A stretch of 64,000 nucleotides of DNA from Actinomadura citrea. GTDB lineage: Bacteria > Actinomycetota > Actinomycetes > Streptosporangiales > Streptosporangiaceae. Positions 25,940 through 34,763 of this stretch are shown here, piece by piece. How positions within the stretch are numbered: position 1 is the stretch's first letter; each line of letters starts with the position of its first letter. Made by a program: the position numbers and the translations under genes. Under the pieces are notes generated by a model. The model saw only the letters and a program-made list of their open reading frames with translations. It was not told where the DNA came from and did not search any database. The DNA is taken from the NCBI RefSeq assembly GCF_013409045.1, contig NZ_JACCBT010000001.1, positions 1 through 64,000 of the forward strand. Direction: 5' to 3'.

Positions 25940-27178
25940 ATGTGGCGCTGGCTATCGCAGATTCCGTTCGCGTCGCGGATATCCGAATGGAACCGTGAGC
26001 GGACCTCCTGGGTCCTGTGCGAGGGAGTGCACGCCAACGTCCGGGAACTGAACGCCCAACTGGCCTCCAAGGACGTGCCGCCGCGCTCCGCCGAGCACGC
26101 GCAACTCGTCTCCCATGCCTCGCTGGCCTTGGACGATGCGTGCCGGGTCATCGATGTCGGCAAGCATCCGCGGGGCCGGACCGCGTCACACGTGGCGGCG
26201 GCGCAGATGCACGTCAATTCCGCTCGCACCATGTGGTTGCGGACACTTCCGCCCGAGGAACTCGCTCCTCACCTGCCGGACCTCTTCGCCATCATCAAGC
26301 AGCATCTCCCCCACGACGACACCCGCCGGATCGCCGCCGAAAAGGCCGCGTCGGAGTTGCAGCAGGCATGTGCGGCGAACGATGCCGCCCACGAAGCGGC
26401 AGGCCGGCACCACTGGTGGACGGTGACGCGCGGCGCCGGCCCTTCCACGCCGTCGGTCCCGGAGTTGTCGGCCGTGCTGGACGCGGTCGACGCCGCACGA
26501 GAGGCCTCACTGAAAGAGAGGCTGCGCGCCGTGAACTTCGCGCGCCTCGTCTGGCTCACGGCATTCGGCCTGTTCTGCCTGGCATGCGGCATCGCTGTGG
26601 CCGGTGCCATCTGGAAGTCGGCCGTGCCGCTGTGCTTCACGCCCGGTAACGAGATCGCCTGCCCCAGCAGGACCGCGAGCTCGTCGCCTCTGCCCTCCCC
26701 CGGCTCGGTGGCCTCTCCCGGGGACTACGCCATCGTCGAGATCGCCGGGGTCACCGCGGCCTGTATAGCGGCGGCCTCCGCTCTGCGGAAGGTCCGGGGA
26801 TCCTCGGTCTCCTTCGGCATCCCCGTGGCGCTGGCCCTCCTGAAACTTCCCACCGGGGCGCTCGTGGCCGTCCTCGGGATCCTGCTCCTGCGCGGGGAGT
26901 TCGTTCCGGGGTTGAGCGCCCTCGACTCTTCAGGCCAGATCATCGCCTGGGCGGTCCTGCTCGGCTATTCGCAGGAACTGTTCACCAACCTCGTGGACAA
27001 GCAGGGCCGCCAGGTGCTGGAAGGCGTTCATGGGACCGCCGATGCCAGGACGCCACGGGAGAGCGTTGTCCCGCAGGCGACGCCGACGACGTCGGTGCCG
27101 GTATCGGTACCGGTGCCGAGCAGCGACGGCGATCGGCAGCCCGGAACGCGGACAGGCGAACACTCCATCCATCCATGA
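25940..27178 (+). CDS. Unknown membrane protein with long cytoplasmic helical domain
   Basis: 412 residues; ATG 25940 is preferred over GTG 25934 because GAGGGG sits 5 bp before it. Residues 1-195 are soluble and helical with a Trp-rich start (MWRWLSQIPF). Hydrophobic segments follow at about 198-222, 250-270, 285-312 and 320-340, then a Ser/Pro/Val-rich tail. A short extracytoplasmic loop has two Cys (VPLCF, EIACPS). I do not recognise the family. It is followed after 13 bp by a peptidoglycan-binding-domain gene, so the two likely act together. Confidence 0.75.
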   Translation: MWRWLSQIPFASRISEWNRERTSWVLCEGVHANVRELNAQLASKDVPPRSAEHAQLVSHASLALDDACRVIDVGKHPRGRTASHVAAAQMHVNSARTMWLRTLPPEELAPHLPDLFAIIKQHLPHDDTRRIAAEKAASELQQACAANDAAHEAAGRHHWWTVTRGAGPSTPSVPELSAVLDAVDAAREASLKERLRAVNFARLVWLTAFGLFCLACGIAVAGAIWKSAVPLCFTPGNEIACPSRTASSSPLPSPGSVASPGDYAIVEIAGVTAACIAAASALRKVRGSSVSFGIPVALALLKLPTGALVAVLGILLLRGEFVPGLSALDSSGQIIAWAVLLGYSQELFTNLVDKQGRQVLEGVHGTADARTPRESVVPQATPTTSVPVSVPVPSSDGDRQPGTRTGEHSIHP

Positions 27179-27191
27179 GGAGGCGATCGGC

Positions 27192-27452
27192 ATGACCGAT
27201 CAAAGCGTGCAGGAAACAGTCCAGGCCCCGCCCTGGCCGGGTCGGTTCCTCGCCCTGCTGAGGGGCGATGACGTCCGCACATGGCAGGACAAGATGCTCA
27301 AGCGCGGCTGGACGAGCCTCGTGGTCGACGGCATCTACGGCCCCCACTCCGAGGAGGTCTGCGTGGCCTTCCAGAAGGAGAAGGGGCTGAACGTCGACGG
27401 CATCGTCGGACCGCGGACCTGGGAGGCGACCTGGAAGGCGCCGATCACGTAG
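27192..27452 (+). CDS. Stand-alone peptidoglycan-binding (PGBD1) domain protein
   Basis: 86 residues, ATG 27192 with AGGAGG upstream. The sequence DVRTWQDKMLKRGW, VDGIYGPHSEEVCVAFQKEKGLNVDGIVGPRTWEATW is one PG_binding_1 repeat. There is no signal peptide, which is odd for a cell-wall-binding domain; it may bind another ligand, or be exported by the upstream membrane protein or a non-Sec route. It is coupled to that gene (13-bp gap). Confidence 0.8.
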   Translation: MTDQSVQETVQAPPWPGRFLALLRGDDVRTWQDKMLKRGWTSLVVDGIYGPHSEEVCVAFQKEKGLNVDGIVGPRTWEATWKAPIT

Positions 27453-27473
27453 CGCTCTTCGCGCTGCCGTCGA

Positions 27474-27502
27474 ACGGGCGTGCCCGGCCATGGCACGCCC
27501 GT
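27474..27502. terminator. Bidirectional terminator
   Basis: Perfect 11-bp stem ACGGGCGTGCC / GGCACGCCCGT with a 7-nt loop, placed between the convergent PGBD gene and MFS gene. Confidence 0.8.
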
Positions 27503-27529
27503 CGCCGTGCCGACTCTTCCCGTCCGCTC

Positions 27530-28972
27530 CTAGACGGCGGTCTTGATGGGGTCCTGTGCCGGTTCGGTGGGTTTCGCGGCACGGGCACGGAGGCCGAACG
27601 CGGTGATCAGGGCGGCGCCGGCCGCCGCGGCGAAGGGGACGGCCAGAGCCGTGCGGAGAGCCTCAAGGCGGGCTTCCTGGGAGTCGTCGCCGCCGAGCGC
27701 CGCGACCTGGACGGCCGTCACGGCGGAAAGCCCGAGGGCCGCGCCGAACTGGATCGCCGTGTAGAGCAGGCCGCCCGCCAGACCGTACTCGCCCTCGTCG
27801 ACGCCGTCCGTGGCGGCCATCGTCAACGGGCCGTAGGCCAGGGCGAACGCCAGGCTGAGCAGCGCGATGATCGGGAACATGGCGGTGTAGGCCCAGTCCA
27901 GCCCGACCGGCAGGAACAGCCCGTAGGCGACGGCCGCGAGGACGAGGCCGCCCAGCAGGACGCGCAGATTGCCGAAGCGGTTCACCAGGCGTGGGGTCAG
28001 GGTCGGCGCGAGCACGGTGTCGAGGCCGACGACGAGCATGCCCAGTCCGGTCTGCCAGGTCGTCCAGCCTCGGAGTTCCTGCAGGTACAGGGTCATCAGG
28101 AACTGGAAGCCCGCGAACGCGCCGATGAACAGCAGCGCGCTCAGATCGGTCCGGACGAGGGCGGCCGACCGCAGGATGCCGAGGCGGACGAGCGGGCTCG
28201 CCGACCGGCGCTCGATCAGGGTGAACACGGCGAGGAGAAGCAGCCCTCCGCCGAGGACGCCGGCGGTGAGCGCGGCGCCCTCGCCGGGGTGCTCCAGCCG
28301 GACGACCCCGTAGGTGAGGAGCAGCATGGCTCCGGCGACCGCGAACGCGCCCGGCAGGTCGAAGTCGCGCGTCCCCCTCCTCGGCCCGGCGGCCTGCGGG
28401 TCGGCGACCAGCGGGACGGCCGCCGCCAGCAGCAGCGCCGACAGGATGACCGGCGCGAAGAAGACCCAGCGCCAGCCGAGCGACGTCAGCAGGCCGCCGG
28501 CGACGAGGCCGAGCGAGAAGCCGCCCGCGGCCGTCCCCGCGTAGACGCCGAGCGCCCGGGTGCGAGCGGGCCCGGCCGGGAACGCGGCGGTCACCAGCGC
28601 GAGTCCCGCCGGGGCCATGAACGCCGACGCGACCCCGGTGACGAACCGCGCGACCAGCAGCATCCAGCCCTCGGTGGCGAGGCCGCCGAGACCGGAGAAC
28701 ACCAGGAAGACCGCCAGCCAGAACAGGAAGACCCGCCGCCGGCCCAGCAGGTCCGCGGCGCGCCCGCCGAGCAGCATGAACCCGCCGTAGCCGAGCACGT
28801 AGGCGCTGATGACGCCGCTCAGCATGCCGGTCGACAACCCCAGGTCCGCCCGGATCGACGGCAGCGCGAGGTTGAGCATCGCCATGTCGATCCCCTCCAG
28901 GAAGACCGCACCGCACAGGACCAGCAGGGACGCCCAGGCGCGGCCGTCCAAACGGGACGCGGATGTGGACAT
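27530..28972 (-). CDS. MFS drug:H+ antiporter, DHA2 (14-TM) type
   Basis: 480 residues from ATG 28972 (GGAGAGGAG upstream). About 14 hydrophobic segments; motif C-like GVYAGTAAGGFSLGLVAGG and motif A-like GGRAADLLGRRRVF after TM2 are those of EmrB/QacA-type proton-driven exporters. The HxlR regulator gene starts 92 bp away on the other strand and probably controls it. Substrate unknown; toxic organic compounds are usual for the family. Confidence 0.9.
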   Translation of the reverse strand: MSTSASRLDGRAWASLLVLCGAVFLEGIDMAMLNLALPSIRADLGLSTGMLSGVISAYVLGYGGFMLLGGRAADLLGRRRVFLFWLAVFLVFSGLGGLATEGWMLLVARFVTGVASAFMAPAGLALVTAAFPAGPARTRALGVYAGTAAGGFSLGLVAGGLLTSLGWRWVFFAPVILSALLLAAAVPLVADPQAAGPRRGTRDFDLPGAFAVAGAMLLLTYGVVRLEHPGEGAALTAGVLGGGLLLLAVFTLIERRSASPLVRLGILRSAALVRTDLSALLFIGAFAGFQFLMTLYLQELRGWTTWQTGLGMLVVGLDTVLAPTLTPRLVNRFGNLRVLLGGLVLAAVAYGLFLPVGLDWAYTAMFPIIALLSLAFALAYGPLTMAATDGVDEGEYGLAGGLLYTAIQFGAALGLSAVTAVQVAALGGDDSQEARLEALRTALAVPFAAAAGAALITAFGLRARAAKPTEPAQDPIKTAV

Positions 28973-29064
28973 GACCCGGCTCCTCTCCTCCGAGGCACCG
29001 GTTCCCCTGATGGATGCCGGTTCCCTCTTGTTACCGGCAGCATCGTCCGACACCATCGGTAAGC

Positions 29065-29559
29065 ATGGAAGACGGAACTTTCGCGTCCCCTGGTTACTGC
29101 GGAGTCACCGCCGCCGACGAGGACGTTCTTCAGTGGGACACCCGCAACGACTGCGAGGTGCGGCAGATCCTCGACCGCGTCGCGGACAAGTGGTCCCTGC
29201 TCGTCATCGCTCTGCTCGACCAGCGGTCCCTGCGCTTCACCGAACTCCGCCGCCGGATCGACGGCATCAGCCAGCGGATGCTCGCGCGGACGCTCCGGCA
29301 CCTCGAACGGGACGGGCTCGTCAGCCGCACCGTCCACCCGACCGTCCCCCCGCGCGTCGACTACGCGCTCACGCCGATGGGCGCGACCCTCCACGAGACG
29401 ATCCGGTCGCTCGTGGTCTGGACGGAGGAGCACCAGAGCGCGATCGCCGCCGCCCGGACCGCCTACGACGCCCGCGTCGAAGCCGAACGGCGGGCGGCCG
29501 AGCAGGAGGCCGCCGAACGCGACGCCGTGGCCCGCGACGTCCTCGCCTACCGCCGCTGA
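29065..29559 (+). CDS. HxlR-family transcriptional regulator
   Basis: 164 residues from ATG 29065. Core winged HTH: CEVRQILDRVADKWSLLVI, LRFTELRRRIDGISQRML, HPTVPPRVDYALTP. The first Cys pair (GYCGV, NDCEV) could sense electrophiles or oxidants, as in other HxlR proteins. It is divergent from the efflux pump gene. The C-terminal helix is unusually long and charged (EAERRAAEQEAAERDAVA). Confidence 0.9.
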   Translation: MEDGTFASPGYCGVTAADEDVLQWDTRNDCEVRQILDRVADKWSLLVIALLDQRSLRFTELRRRIDGISQRMLARTLRHLERDGLVSRTVHPTVPPRVDYALTPMGATLHETIRSLVVWTEEHQSAIAAARTAYDARVEAERRAAEQEAAERDAVARDVLAYRR

Positions 29560-29582
29560 TCGCACGCGAGGATCACCCCGCC

Positions 29583-29598
29583 GGTTTCACGGGAAACC
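29583..29598. promoter_or_regulatory. parS-like palindrome
   Basis: GGTTTCACGGGAAACC matches the ParB-binding core GTTTCACGTGAAAC at 13 of 14 positions. It lies between the HxlR and LLM genes. It could also act as a weak hairpin. The dnaX/recR/lysC neighbourhood is often fairly close to oriC in streptomycetes, which would fit. Confidence 0.4.
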
Positions 29599-29619
29599 TG
29601 CTCGGCCGGGGCTGTGGCG

Positions 29620-30468
29620 CTAGAGCGCCGGCGGGCCCTGCTCGATGCGGCGCAGGACGGGTTCGAGGCGCTCGTTCTCCTCGGTGCCGATGATCCGGCG
29701 CTCGTCCCACCAGGTCGCGCCGGCGTCGGCCAGCGGGCCGACCATGTCGCGGGCGTCGGCCGGGCTGGCGCCGCCCACGACGATCTCGAACGGCCCGTCG
29801 CCCTCCCGGTGCCGCCGGACGTAGGCGACCAGGTCGCGGACGTCCTCGACGGCGGGCGCACGGCCGTGCGAGCCGGGGCCGAACAGCGGGACGGCGCCGT
29901 CCCAGCGGGCGGCCCGCCGCATCGGCCGCCGGTTCGGCCAGAACCCGGCGATCCACACCGGCGGCCGCGGCCGCTGCGCCGTCGCGGGCAGCAGCGCCAC
30001 GTCCTCGACCCGGTAGTGCCGCCCGTGATGGGTGACCGGTTCGCCGGACCAGTAGCGTTCGAGCAGGCCGAGCCCCTCGTCCAGCCGCTCGGCGAGGAGG
30101 ACGGGGTCGGTGGGCTCCCCGAAGGCCCCGTACTCGTCGGCGACGGGACCGCCGAGGCCCGCCGCGAAGACCACCCGTCCGCCGCTGAGGACGTCCAGCG
30201 TGGCGACCTGGCGGGCCAACTGCTCGGGGCGCCGCCGCGGAACCGGCGTGACCAGCGTGCCGAGCCTGATCCGGCTGGTCGCCAGCGCCGCCGCCGTCAG
30301 CAGCATCCACGGATCCCCGAAGGACCTGCGATCGCTCTTCACGTGGACGACGTGGTCCCACACGAACAGCCCGTCCCACCCGGCCCGCTCCGCCGCCTCC
30401 GCGACCCGCGCCACGGTCCGCGGATCGGCGAAGTCCCCGAAGTTCGGAATATTGATCGAGTACCGCAT
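29620..30468 (-). CDS. LLM-class (F420/FMN-dependent) oxidoreductase
   Basis: 282 residues from ATG 30468 (12 codons shorter than the open frame). TIM-barrel luciferase-like pattern: MRYSINIPNFGDFADP, AGWDGLFVWDHVV, RIRLGTLVTPVPRRRPEQLARQVATLD, LGGPVADEYGAFGE. In actinomycetes this type usually uses F420. Substrate unknown. The FAD-monooxygenase gene lies directly upstream on the same strand (42-bp gap), so the two may form an operon. Confidence 0.9.
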   Translation of the reverse strand: MRYSINIPNFGDFADPRTVARVAEAAERAGWDGLFVWDHVVHVKSDRRSFGDPWMLLTAAALATSRIRLGTLVTPVPRRRPEQLARQVATLDVLSGGRVVFAAGLGGPVADEYGAFGEPTDPVLLAERLDEGLGLLERYWSGEPVTHHGRHYRVEDVALLPATAQRPRPPVWIAGFWPNRRPMRRAARWDGAVPLFGPGSHGRAPAVEDVRDLVAYVRRHREGDGPFEIVVGGASPADARDMVGPLADAGATWWDERRIIGTEENERLEPVLRRIEQGPPAL

Positions 30469-30510
30469 CCCCGCATGCTGCGCCGTCCCCCGCGCCCGCG
30501 GCAAATCGCT

Positions 30511-31680
30511 TTAGCGGCGGGTGGGGTCGGTGGACAGCTCGGAGAGGTTCATCGCCATCGTGCGGTGGACGGCGGGGATCCAGTCGAGAGTGCGCAGCAG
30601 CGTGTTGCGCACCCCGCGCAGCACCGGGCTGCCCATGGTCGCGACGTTGGTCATCTTGTCGGTGAACGAGACGACCTGCTCGGCTATGGGACGGCGTTCG
30701 GCCTCGTACTCGTCCAGCACGGAGTCGGGGGCGCCGTCGTTGATCACGGCGGCGAGCTTTCCCGCCAGGCCGAGGGCGTCCTGGATGCCGGTGTTCATGC
30801 CCTGCCCGCCCGCCGGGCTGTGGACGTGCGCGGAGTCACCGGCCAGGAAGACGCGGCCCGCCCGGTAGCGCGCCGCCAGCCTGTGGTGGACGCGGAAGCG
30901 GGAGCTCCACACGACGTCCTTGATCAGCGCGGGGTGGCGCCTGGGACCGCGCGCGTCCAGAAGCGCCTGGACGTCGGCGGCGGTCGGGTCCTGGGGCGCC
31001 TCGTCGACGGTCGCGACGATGCGGTGCCGCCCGCCGGGCAGCGGCGCGACGACCGTGACCCCCTCCGAGGAGAAGAACAGCATGACCTCCTCGCTGCCGC
31101 CGGCCCAGTCCAGGTGCACGTCGGCGAGGATGAACGACTGCGGGTAGGCGTCGCCCTCGAACGCGATCCCGGCATGCTCGCGGACCGTGCTGTGCATCCC
31201 GTCCGTCCCGACCGCGTAGGCCGCGCGGATCCGCTCGCCATCGGCCAGGGTCGCCGTCACCCCGTCCTCGTCCTGCGCCAGGTCCGTCACCTCGAACGGC
31301 CGGTGCACGAGGCCGCCCGCCGCGTGCAGCCGTCCGAGCAGGATCTCCTCGGTGACGTTCTGCGGGACGAGCAGCGTGTAGGGGAAGTCGGTCGGCAGGT
31401 CGCCGAACTCGACGGTGAGCAGCACGCGGTCCCGCTCACGGACGGTGAAGCGCGGCACGATGATCCCGCGCTCGACCAGCTCGCCGGTCACGTCGATCTC
31501 GCGCAGGGCCTCCAGCGTGCGGGCATGGACCACGGCCGCCCGGGAGGTGTTCGCACCCTCCGCCGCCCGGTCCAGCAGGACGGCGTCCACCCCCTTCTGC
31601 CGCAGCGAGGCGGCGAGGGACAGCCCGACGGGCCCCGCGCCGACCACGAGCACGCCGGTGGACTCCGGAACAGCCTTCAT
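30511..31680 (-). CDS. FAD-dependent aromatic monooxygenase
   Basis: 389 residues from ATG 31680 with AGGAGTGATC upstream; the frame runs on without similarity. FAD/NAD(P) fingerprints: GAGPVGLS, TDGMHSTVR (DG motif), GRVFLAGDSAHVHSPAGGQGMNTGIQDA region (GD motif). Class A flavoprotein hydroxylases of this kind put one oxygen atom on phenols or polyketides. It is divergent from a TetR gene, with TetR-type palindromes between them. Confidence 0.9.
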   Translation of the reverse strand: MKAVPESTGVLVVGAGPVGLSLAASLRQKGVDAVLLDRAAEGANTSRAAVVHARTLEALREIDVTGELVERGIIVPRFTVRERDRVLLTVEFGDLPTDFPYTLLVPQNVTEEILLGRLHAAGGLVHRPFEVTDLAQDEDGVTATLADGERIRAAYAVGTDGMHSTVREHAGIAFEGDAYPQSFILADVHLDWAGGSEEVMLFFSSEGVTVVAPLPGGRHRIVATVDEAPQDPTAADVQALLDARGPRRHPALIKDVVWSSRFRVHHRLAARYRAGRVFLAGDSAHVHSPAGGQGMNTGIQDALGLAGKLAAVINDGAPDSVLDEYEAERRPIAEQVVSFTDKMTNVATMGSPVLRGVRNTLLRTLDWIPAVHRTMAMNLSELSTDPTRR

Positions 31681-31704
31681 GATCACTCCTGTCGCCAATG
31701 ACCG

Positions 31705-31779
31705 TTTGCCAACACCTGTTGGCCAACTTGTGATGGACTCTAGACCGTTGCCACCGTGTTTGCCAACGCTTGATGGCAT
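31705..31779. promoter_or_regulatory. TetR-type operators in the divergent promoter region
   Basis: Palindrome TTTGCCAACACCTGTTGGCC (31705-31726 with AA) has half-sites TTxGCCAACA. A second partial copy TTTGCCAACGCTTGATGGCA begins at 31759, and it leads straight into the -10 hexamer TAGGTT of the TetR gene. The arrangement suits repression of both the monooxygenase and the regulator. Confidence 0.65.
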
Positions 31780-31791
31780 AGGTTGGCGGGC

Positions 31792-32355
31792 ATGGCTTTC
31801 ACCGAGCGTTCCGCGGCGACCCGGACGGCGATCCTGGACGCGGCCCGGCGCCGGTTCGCCGAGGACGGCTACGAGCGCGCGACGATCCGGGCGATCGCGG
31901 CGGACGCCGCCATCGACCCGTCCATGGTCATCCGGTACTTCGGCAGCAAGGCCGAGCTCTACGCCGCCGCCTCGGCCATCGACCTCGCCGTCCCCGACCT
32001 CGGCGACGCCGACGACGCGGCGGCCGCCTACGTCGAGGCCTTCCTGGCCCGCTGGGAGGCAGGCGAGAACACCGCCGAGGCCGTCCTGCTGCGGACGGCC
32101 CCCACCCATCCCGACGCCGCGGCCCGCGTCCAGGCCATCTTCGACAGGGAGATCGTCCCCGCCCTGGAGAAGGTCCTGCCGGACGACCCCGCCGTCCGCG
32201 AGCGCGCCGCCCTGCTGCTGAGCCAGACCCTCGGCATCGCCTACGGCCGCTACCTGCTGGGCATCGAGCCCCTGGCCTCCATGGACGTACGCGAGATCGC
32301 CGCCTTGGCCGCCCAAGCCGCCAGGATCCCCCTCCACGCCCCCCGAACCCCCTGA
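31792..32355 (+). CDS. TetR-family transcriptional regulator
   Basis: 187 residues from ATG 31792. TAGGTT at 31779-31784 ends 7 bp upstream, so the message is probably leaderless. HTH at about 8-52 (AILDAARRRFAEDGYERATIRAIAADAA, then YFGSKAELYAAA). Divergent from the FAD monooxygenase gene and likely its repressor. Confidence 0.9.
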   Translation: MAFTERSAATRTAILDAARRRFAEDGYERATIRAIAADAAIDPSMVIRYFGSKAELYAAASAIDLAVPDLGDADDAAAAYVEAFLARWEAGENTAEAVLLRTAPTHPDAAARVQAIFDREIVPALEKVLPDDPAVRERAALLLSQTLGIAYGRYLLGIEPLASMDVREIAALAAQAARIPLHAPRTP

Positions 32356-32697
32356 ACCCGCTTTCGCGGGGCACCCGGCGCGTCGGCGCTCCCGCGCCGG
32401 ACGCGCACCGCCTGCTCGGTGGGCCGAGAGCGGAGGCCAGGGCGAAACCCGCCAATGCCGGTGGTGGTGCTGGGATTCGCTGCGGCGCTGGTGACACGAG
32501 GGTTGCTGCGTCGTAAGTGGTATGACGCCTCTTCGGTCACCGTACAGATCATTTCCGCGGACCTCCCGGACGCGGGGTCAAGCGTCTAGGTAAAGGCAGG
32601 CGTCGACGGGGTGCGGTGGTCATCTCGTCCACCGGGTTCGCCGTGTCGTGCCATGGCACGGCTCGGCCCGGGGCGGGCGCGGGCGGTGAGGGAGTTG
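32356..32697. other. Non-coding stretch after the TetR gene
   Basis: 342 bp without a convincing gene. A weak hairpin CCCGC-TTTC-GCGGG at 32357-32370 could end the TetR transcript. Nothing else recognisable. Confidence 0.5.
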
Positions 32698-33000
32698 ATG
32701 GGAGAGCTGATGGGCGGGTTCGACGAGTTGCCGAGGGTTCGCCGGGGACCGCTGCCGTCCCTCTACGCGGCGCTGCGGCGGAGGGCTCCGCAGGTGGCGA
32801 CGGCGCGGCCGGACGGCGGCGGGGGCTTACTGCACATCTCCTACCGGGGTCAGGAGGCCCGGGTCGCCTGGGACGACGACCTCGAACAGTTCGCGTGGCA
32901 CTCCGGGGGAAGCGGCCAGATCGGCTCGGACGTCGAGAAGGCGGCCGAGCTGATCGCGTGGGCACTCGGCGCACGCACCGGCCCCGCCACGTCCGGCTAG
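32698..33000 (+). CDS. Small hypothetical protein
   Basis: 100 residues from ATG 32698 (GAGGGAG just upstream; ATG 32710 with GGAGAG is an equally good choice, and the frame opens at 32611). The middle part LLHISYRGQEARVAWDDDLEQFAWHSG and GSDVEKAAELIAWALGA read as a compact alpha/beta protein of a type common in Actinomadura relatives. No function known. Convergent with the DUF5063 gene. Confidence 0.65.
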   Translation: MGELMGGFDELPRVRRGPLPSLYAALRRRAPQVATARPDGGGGLLHISYRGQEARVAWDDDLEQFAWHSGGSGQIGSDVEKAAELIAWALGARTGPATSG

Positions 33001-33016
33001 GCGGGGCACGGCCGGG

Positions 33017-33574
33017 TCAGGCGGGGGCGGCTTCTGTGGCCACTTCCGTGGCGACGCTCAGGCGGGCGTTGGCGACGAAGGCGTGCAGGGCCCGCAGAGC
33101 GGCGCCGGCGTGGTTGCCCCAGTGGTTGAAGTACGAGTACTGCCACCACCAGAGGGCTTCCAGGGGGCGGTCCTTGTTGTAGTGGCGGAGCCCGTGGACG
33201 AGGTCGCTGGCGACGTCCACAAGGTCGTCCGACAGGCGGTAGGAGGTCGGCTCGGTGTCCTTGTAGGGATCGAAGACCTCGACGTACTCGTCCATGGCCT
33301 GGAGGCGCTCGGCCAGGCCCTGCCGGATCGAGTCGAGGTCGGGGTCGTCGCCCACCTCGGGCTCCCAGTTGTCCGGAAGGATCACGTCGGCGCTGGCGCC
33401 GAGCTGCGCCCCCGCCAGGATGACCTGCGACACCTCCAGCAGGAGGAGCGGGACGGTGTGCGTCCCGCCGTCGCCGCGGGCGACCGCCTCCAGGCCGTTC
33501 AGGTAGTTGTCGACGTGGCACGCCACGCGTTCGGCGAGGGCGTTCCAGTCCTGCGGGCTGTTGGTGTCAGACAT
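33017..33574 (-). CDS. DUF5063 protein
   Basis: 185 residues from ATG 33574 with GGAGG upstream. All-helical, acidic, with [19 protein letters not shown] and [16 protein letters not shown] near the end. DUF5063 genes follow recR in many actinobacteria; here the start overlaps the recR stop by 8 bp, which implies translational coupling. Role unknown, possibly linked to recombination repair. Confidence 0.85.
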   Translation of the reverse strand: MSDTNSPQDWNALAERVACHVDNYLNGLEAVARGDGGTHTVPLLLLEVSQVILAGAQLGASADVILPDNWEPEVGDDPDLDSIRQGLAERLQAMDEYVEVFDPYKDTEPTSYRLSDDLVDVASDLVHGLRHYNKDRPLEALWWWQYSYFNHWGNHAGAALRALHAFVANARLSVATEVATEAAPA

Positions 33575-34166
33575 CGAGCAGCCTCCGTCCTTCGAATGCG
33601 CGGCCCAGTGTGACCTCGTCGGCGTACTCGAGGTCGCCACCCACCGGAAGGCCGCTGGCCAGTCGGGTGACGGTGATGTCCATGGGCTTGACCAGCCGGG
33701 CGAGGTACGTCGCGGTCGCCTCGCCCTCCAGGTTGGGGTCGGTGGCGAGGATCAGCTCGGTCACTGTCCCGTCCGCGAGGCGCTGCATCAGCTCGCGGAT
33801 GCGCAGGTCGTCCGGCCCGACGCCCTCGATCGGGCTGATCGCGCCGCCGAGCACGTGGTAGTGGCCGCGGAACTCGCGGGTCTTCTCGATCGCGACGACG
33901 TCCTTGGACTCCTCCACCACGCAGATGATGTGGGGGTCGCGGCGCGCGTCGCGGCAGATCCGGCATTCCTCTTCTTCTGCGACATTCCCGCAGGTTTTGC
34001 AGAAGCGGACCTTGTCCTTGACCTCTTTGAGCGCCTTGCCGAGGCGCTCGACGTCGGCCGGATCGGCGGCGAGGAGGTGGAAGGCGATCCGCTGCGCGCT
34101 CTTGGGGCCGACGCCGGGCAGCCTGCCCAGCTCGTCGATGAGGTTCTGAACCACCCCTTCGTACAA
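33567..34166 (-). CDS. recR: Recombination protein RecR
   Basis: 199 residues. TTG start at 34166 is set by AGGAGGGG 5 bp before it. HhH region ([20 protein letters not shown]), four-Cys zinc finger ([16 protein letters not shown]), Toprim domain ([14 protein letters not shown] ... [17 protein letters not shown]). With RecF/RecO it loads RecA at gaps in damaged DNA. Order ybaB-recR-DUF5063 downstream of dnaX is the usual actinobacterial one. Confidence 0.97.
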   Translation of the reverse strand: MYEGVVQNLIDELGRLPGVGPKSAQRIAFHLLAADPADVERLGKALKEVKDKVRFCKTCGNVAEEEECRICRDARRDPHIICVVEESKDVVAIEKTREFRGHYHVLGGAISPIEGVGPDDLRIRELMQRLADGTVTELILATDPNLEGEATATYLARLVKPMDITVTRLASGLPVGGDLEYADEVTLGRAFEGRRLLDV

Positions 34167-34207
34167 CGGACCCCTCCTTTACTGTCGTCTTCTGCCCGCG
34201 TCCGGGT

Positions 34208-34576
34208 TCAGGCGCCGCCGAGGCCGGGGAAACCGCCGGGGATGCCCCCGCCGCCGCCGAGCCCCTGGGCGAGCGGGCCCATCTTCTCCTGCTGGAGCTC
34301 CTGCGCCTCGCGGGCGGCGTCGCGGATCGCGGCCAGCACCAGGTCGGCGACCGTCTCCGCCGTGTCGGCCGGGTCGTCGACGTCGATCGCCTTCGGGTCG
34401 ATCGACAGCCCCGTGACCTCGCCCTGCCCGTTGACCGTCGCGGTCACGAGCCCGCCGCCGGCGGTCCCCGTCACCTCGGTCTCCGCGAGCTCGCGCTGGG
34501 CGTTGAAGAGCTGCTCCTGCATGGCCTGCGCCTGCTGGAGGAGTTCCTGCATGTTCAGCTGACCACCGGGTTCCAC
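34208..34576 (-). CDS. YbaB/EbfC nucleoid-associated protein
   Basis: 122 residues from GTG 34576 (GAGGGAG upstream). Coiled N-terminal helix ([23 protein letters not shown]), strand region [20 protein letters not shown], then a Gly-rich tail. It binds DNA as a dimer and sits between dnaX and recR as in most bacteria. Confidence 0.95.
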   Translation of the reverse strand: MEPGGQLNMQELLQQAQAMQEQLFNAQRELAETEVTGTAGGGLVTATVNGQGEVTGLSIDPKAIDVDDPADTAETVADLVLAAIRDAAREAQELQQEKMGPLAQGLGGGGGIPGGFPGLGGA

Positions 34577-34763
34577 GGTGCACTCCCTCTTCCGGCCCCC
34601 GAGGGCCTTCTCTCTGGCGCTCCGCCAGCCACCGGACGTCCGTCCCACGAGACTACGGGTTCCCAGGCCGTTTCGGTACGCGAGGCCCCCAGCGCGCCAT
34701 TTCGGAAGCACATCCGGGATTCGGCGCCCTACCGGACCCCCGCCGAGGCCCCCTGCCGCCGGG

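Noticed and set aside
27281..29062. A 593-codon plus-strand frame
   Set aside because: Composition (Glu/Arg/Gln-rich) is that of a GC-rich antisense shadow of the MFS gene, which has clear transmembrane segments and motifs.
29614..31701. A 695-codon plus-strand frame
   Set aside because: Antisense shadow of the LLM oxidoreductase and FAD monooxygenase genes; no domain.
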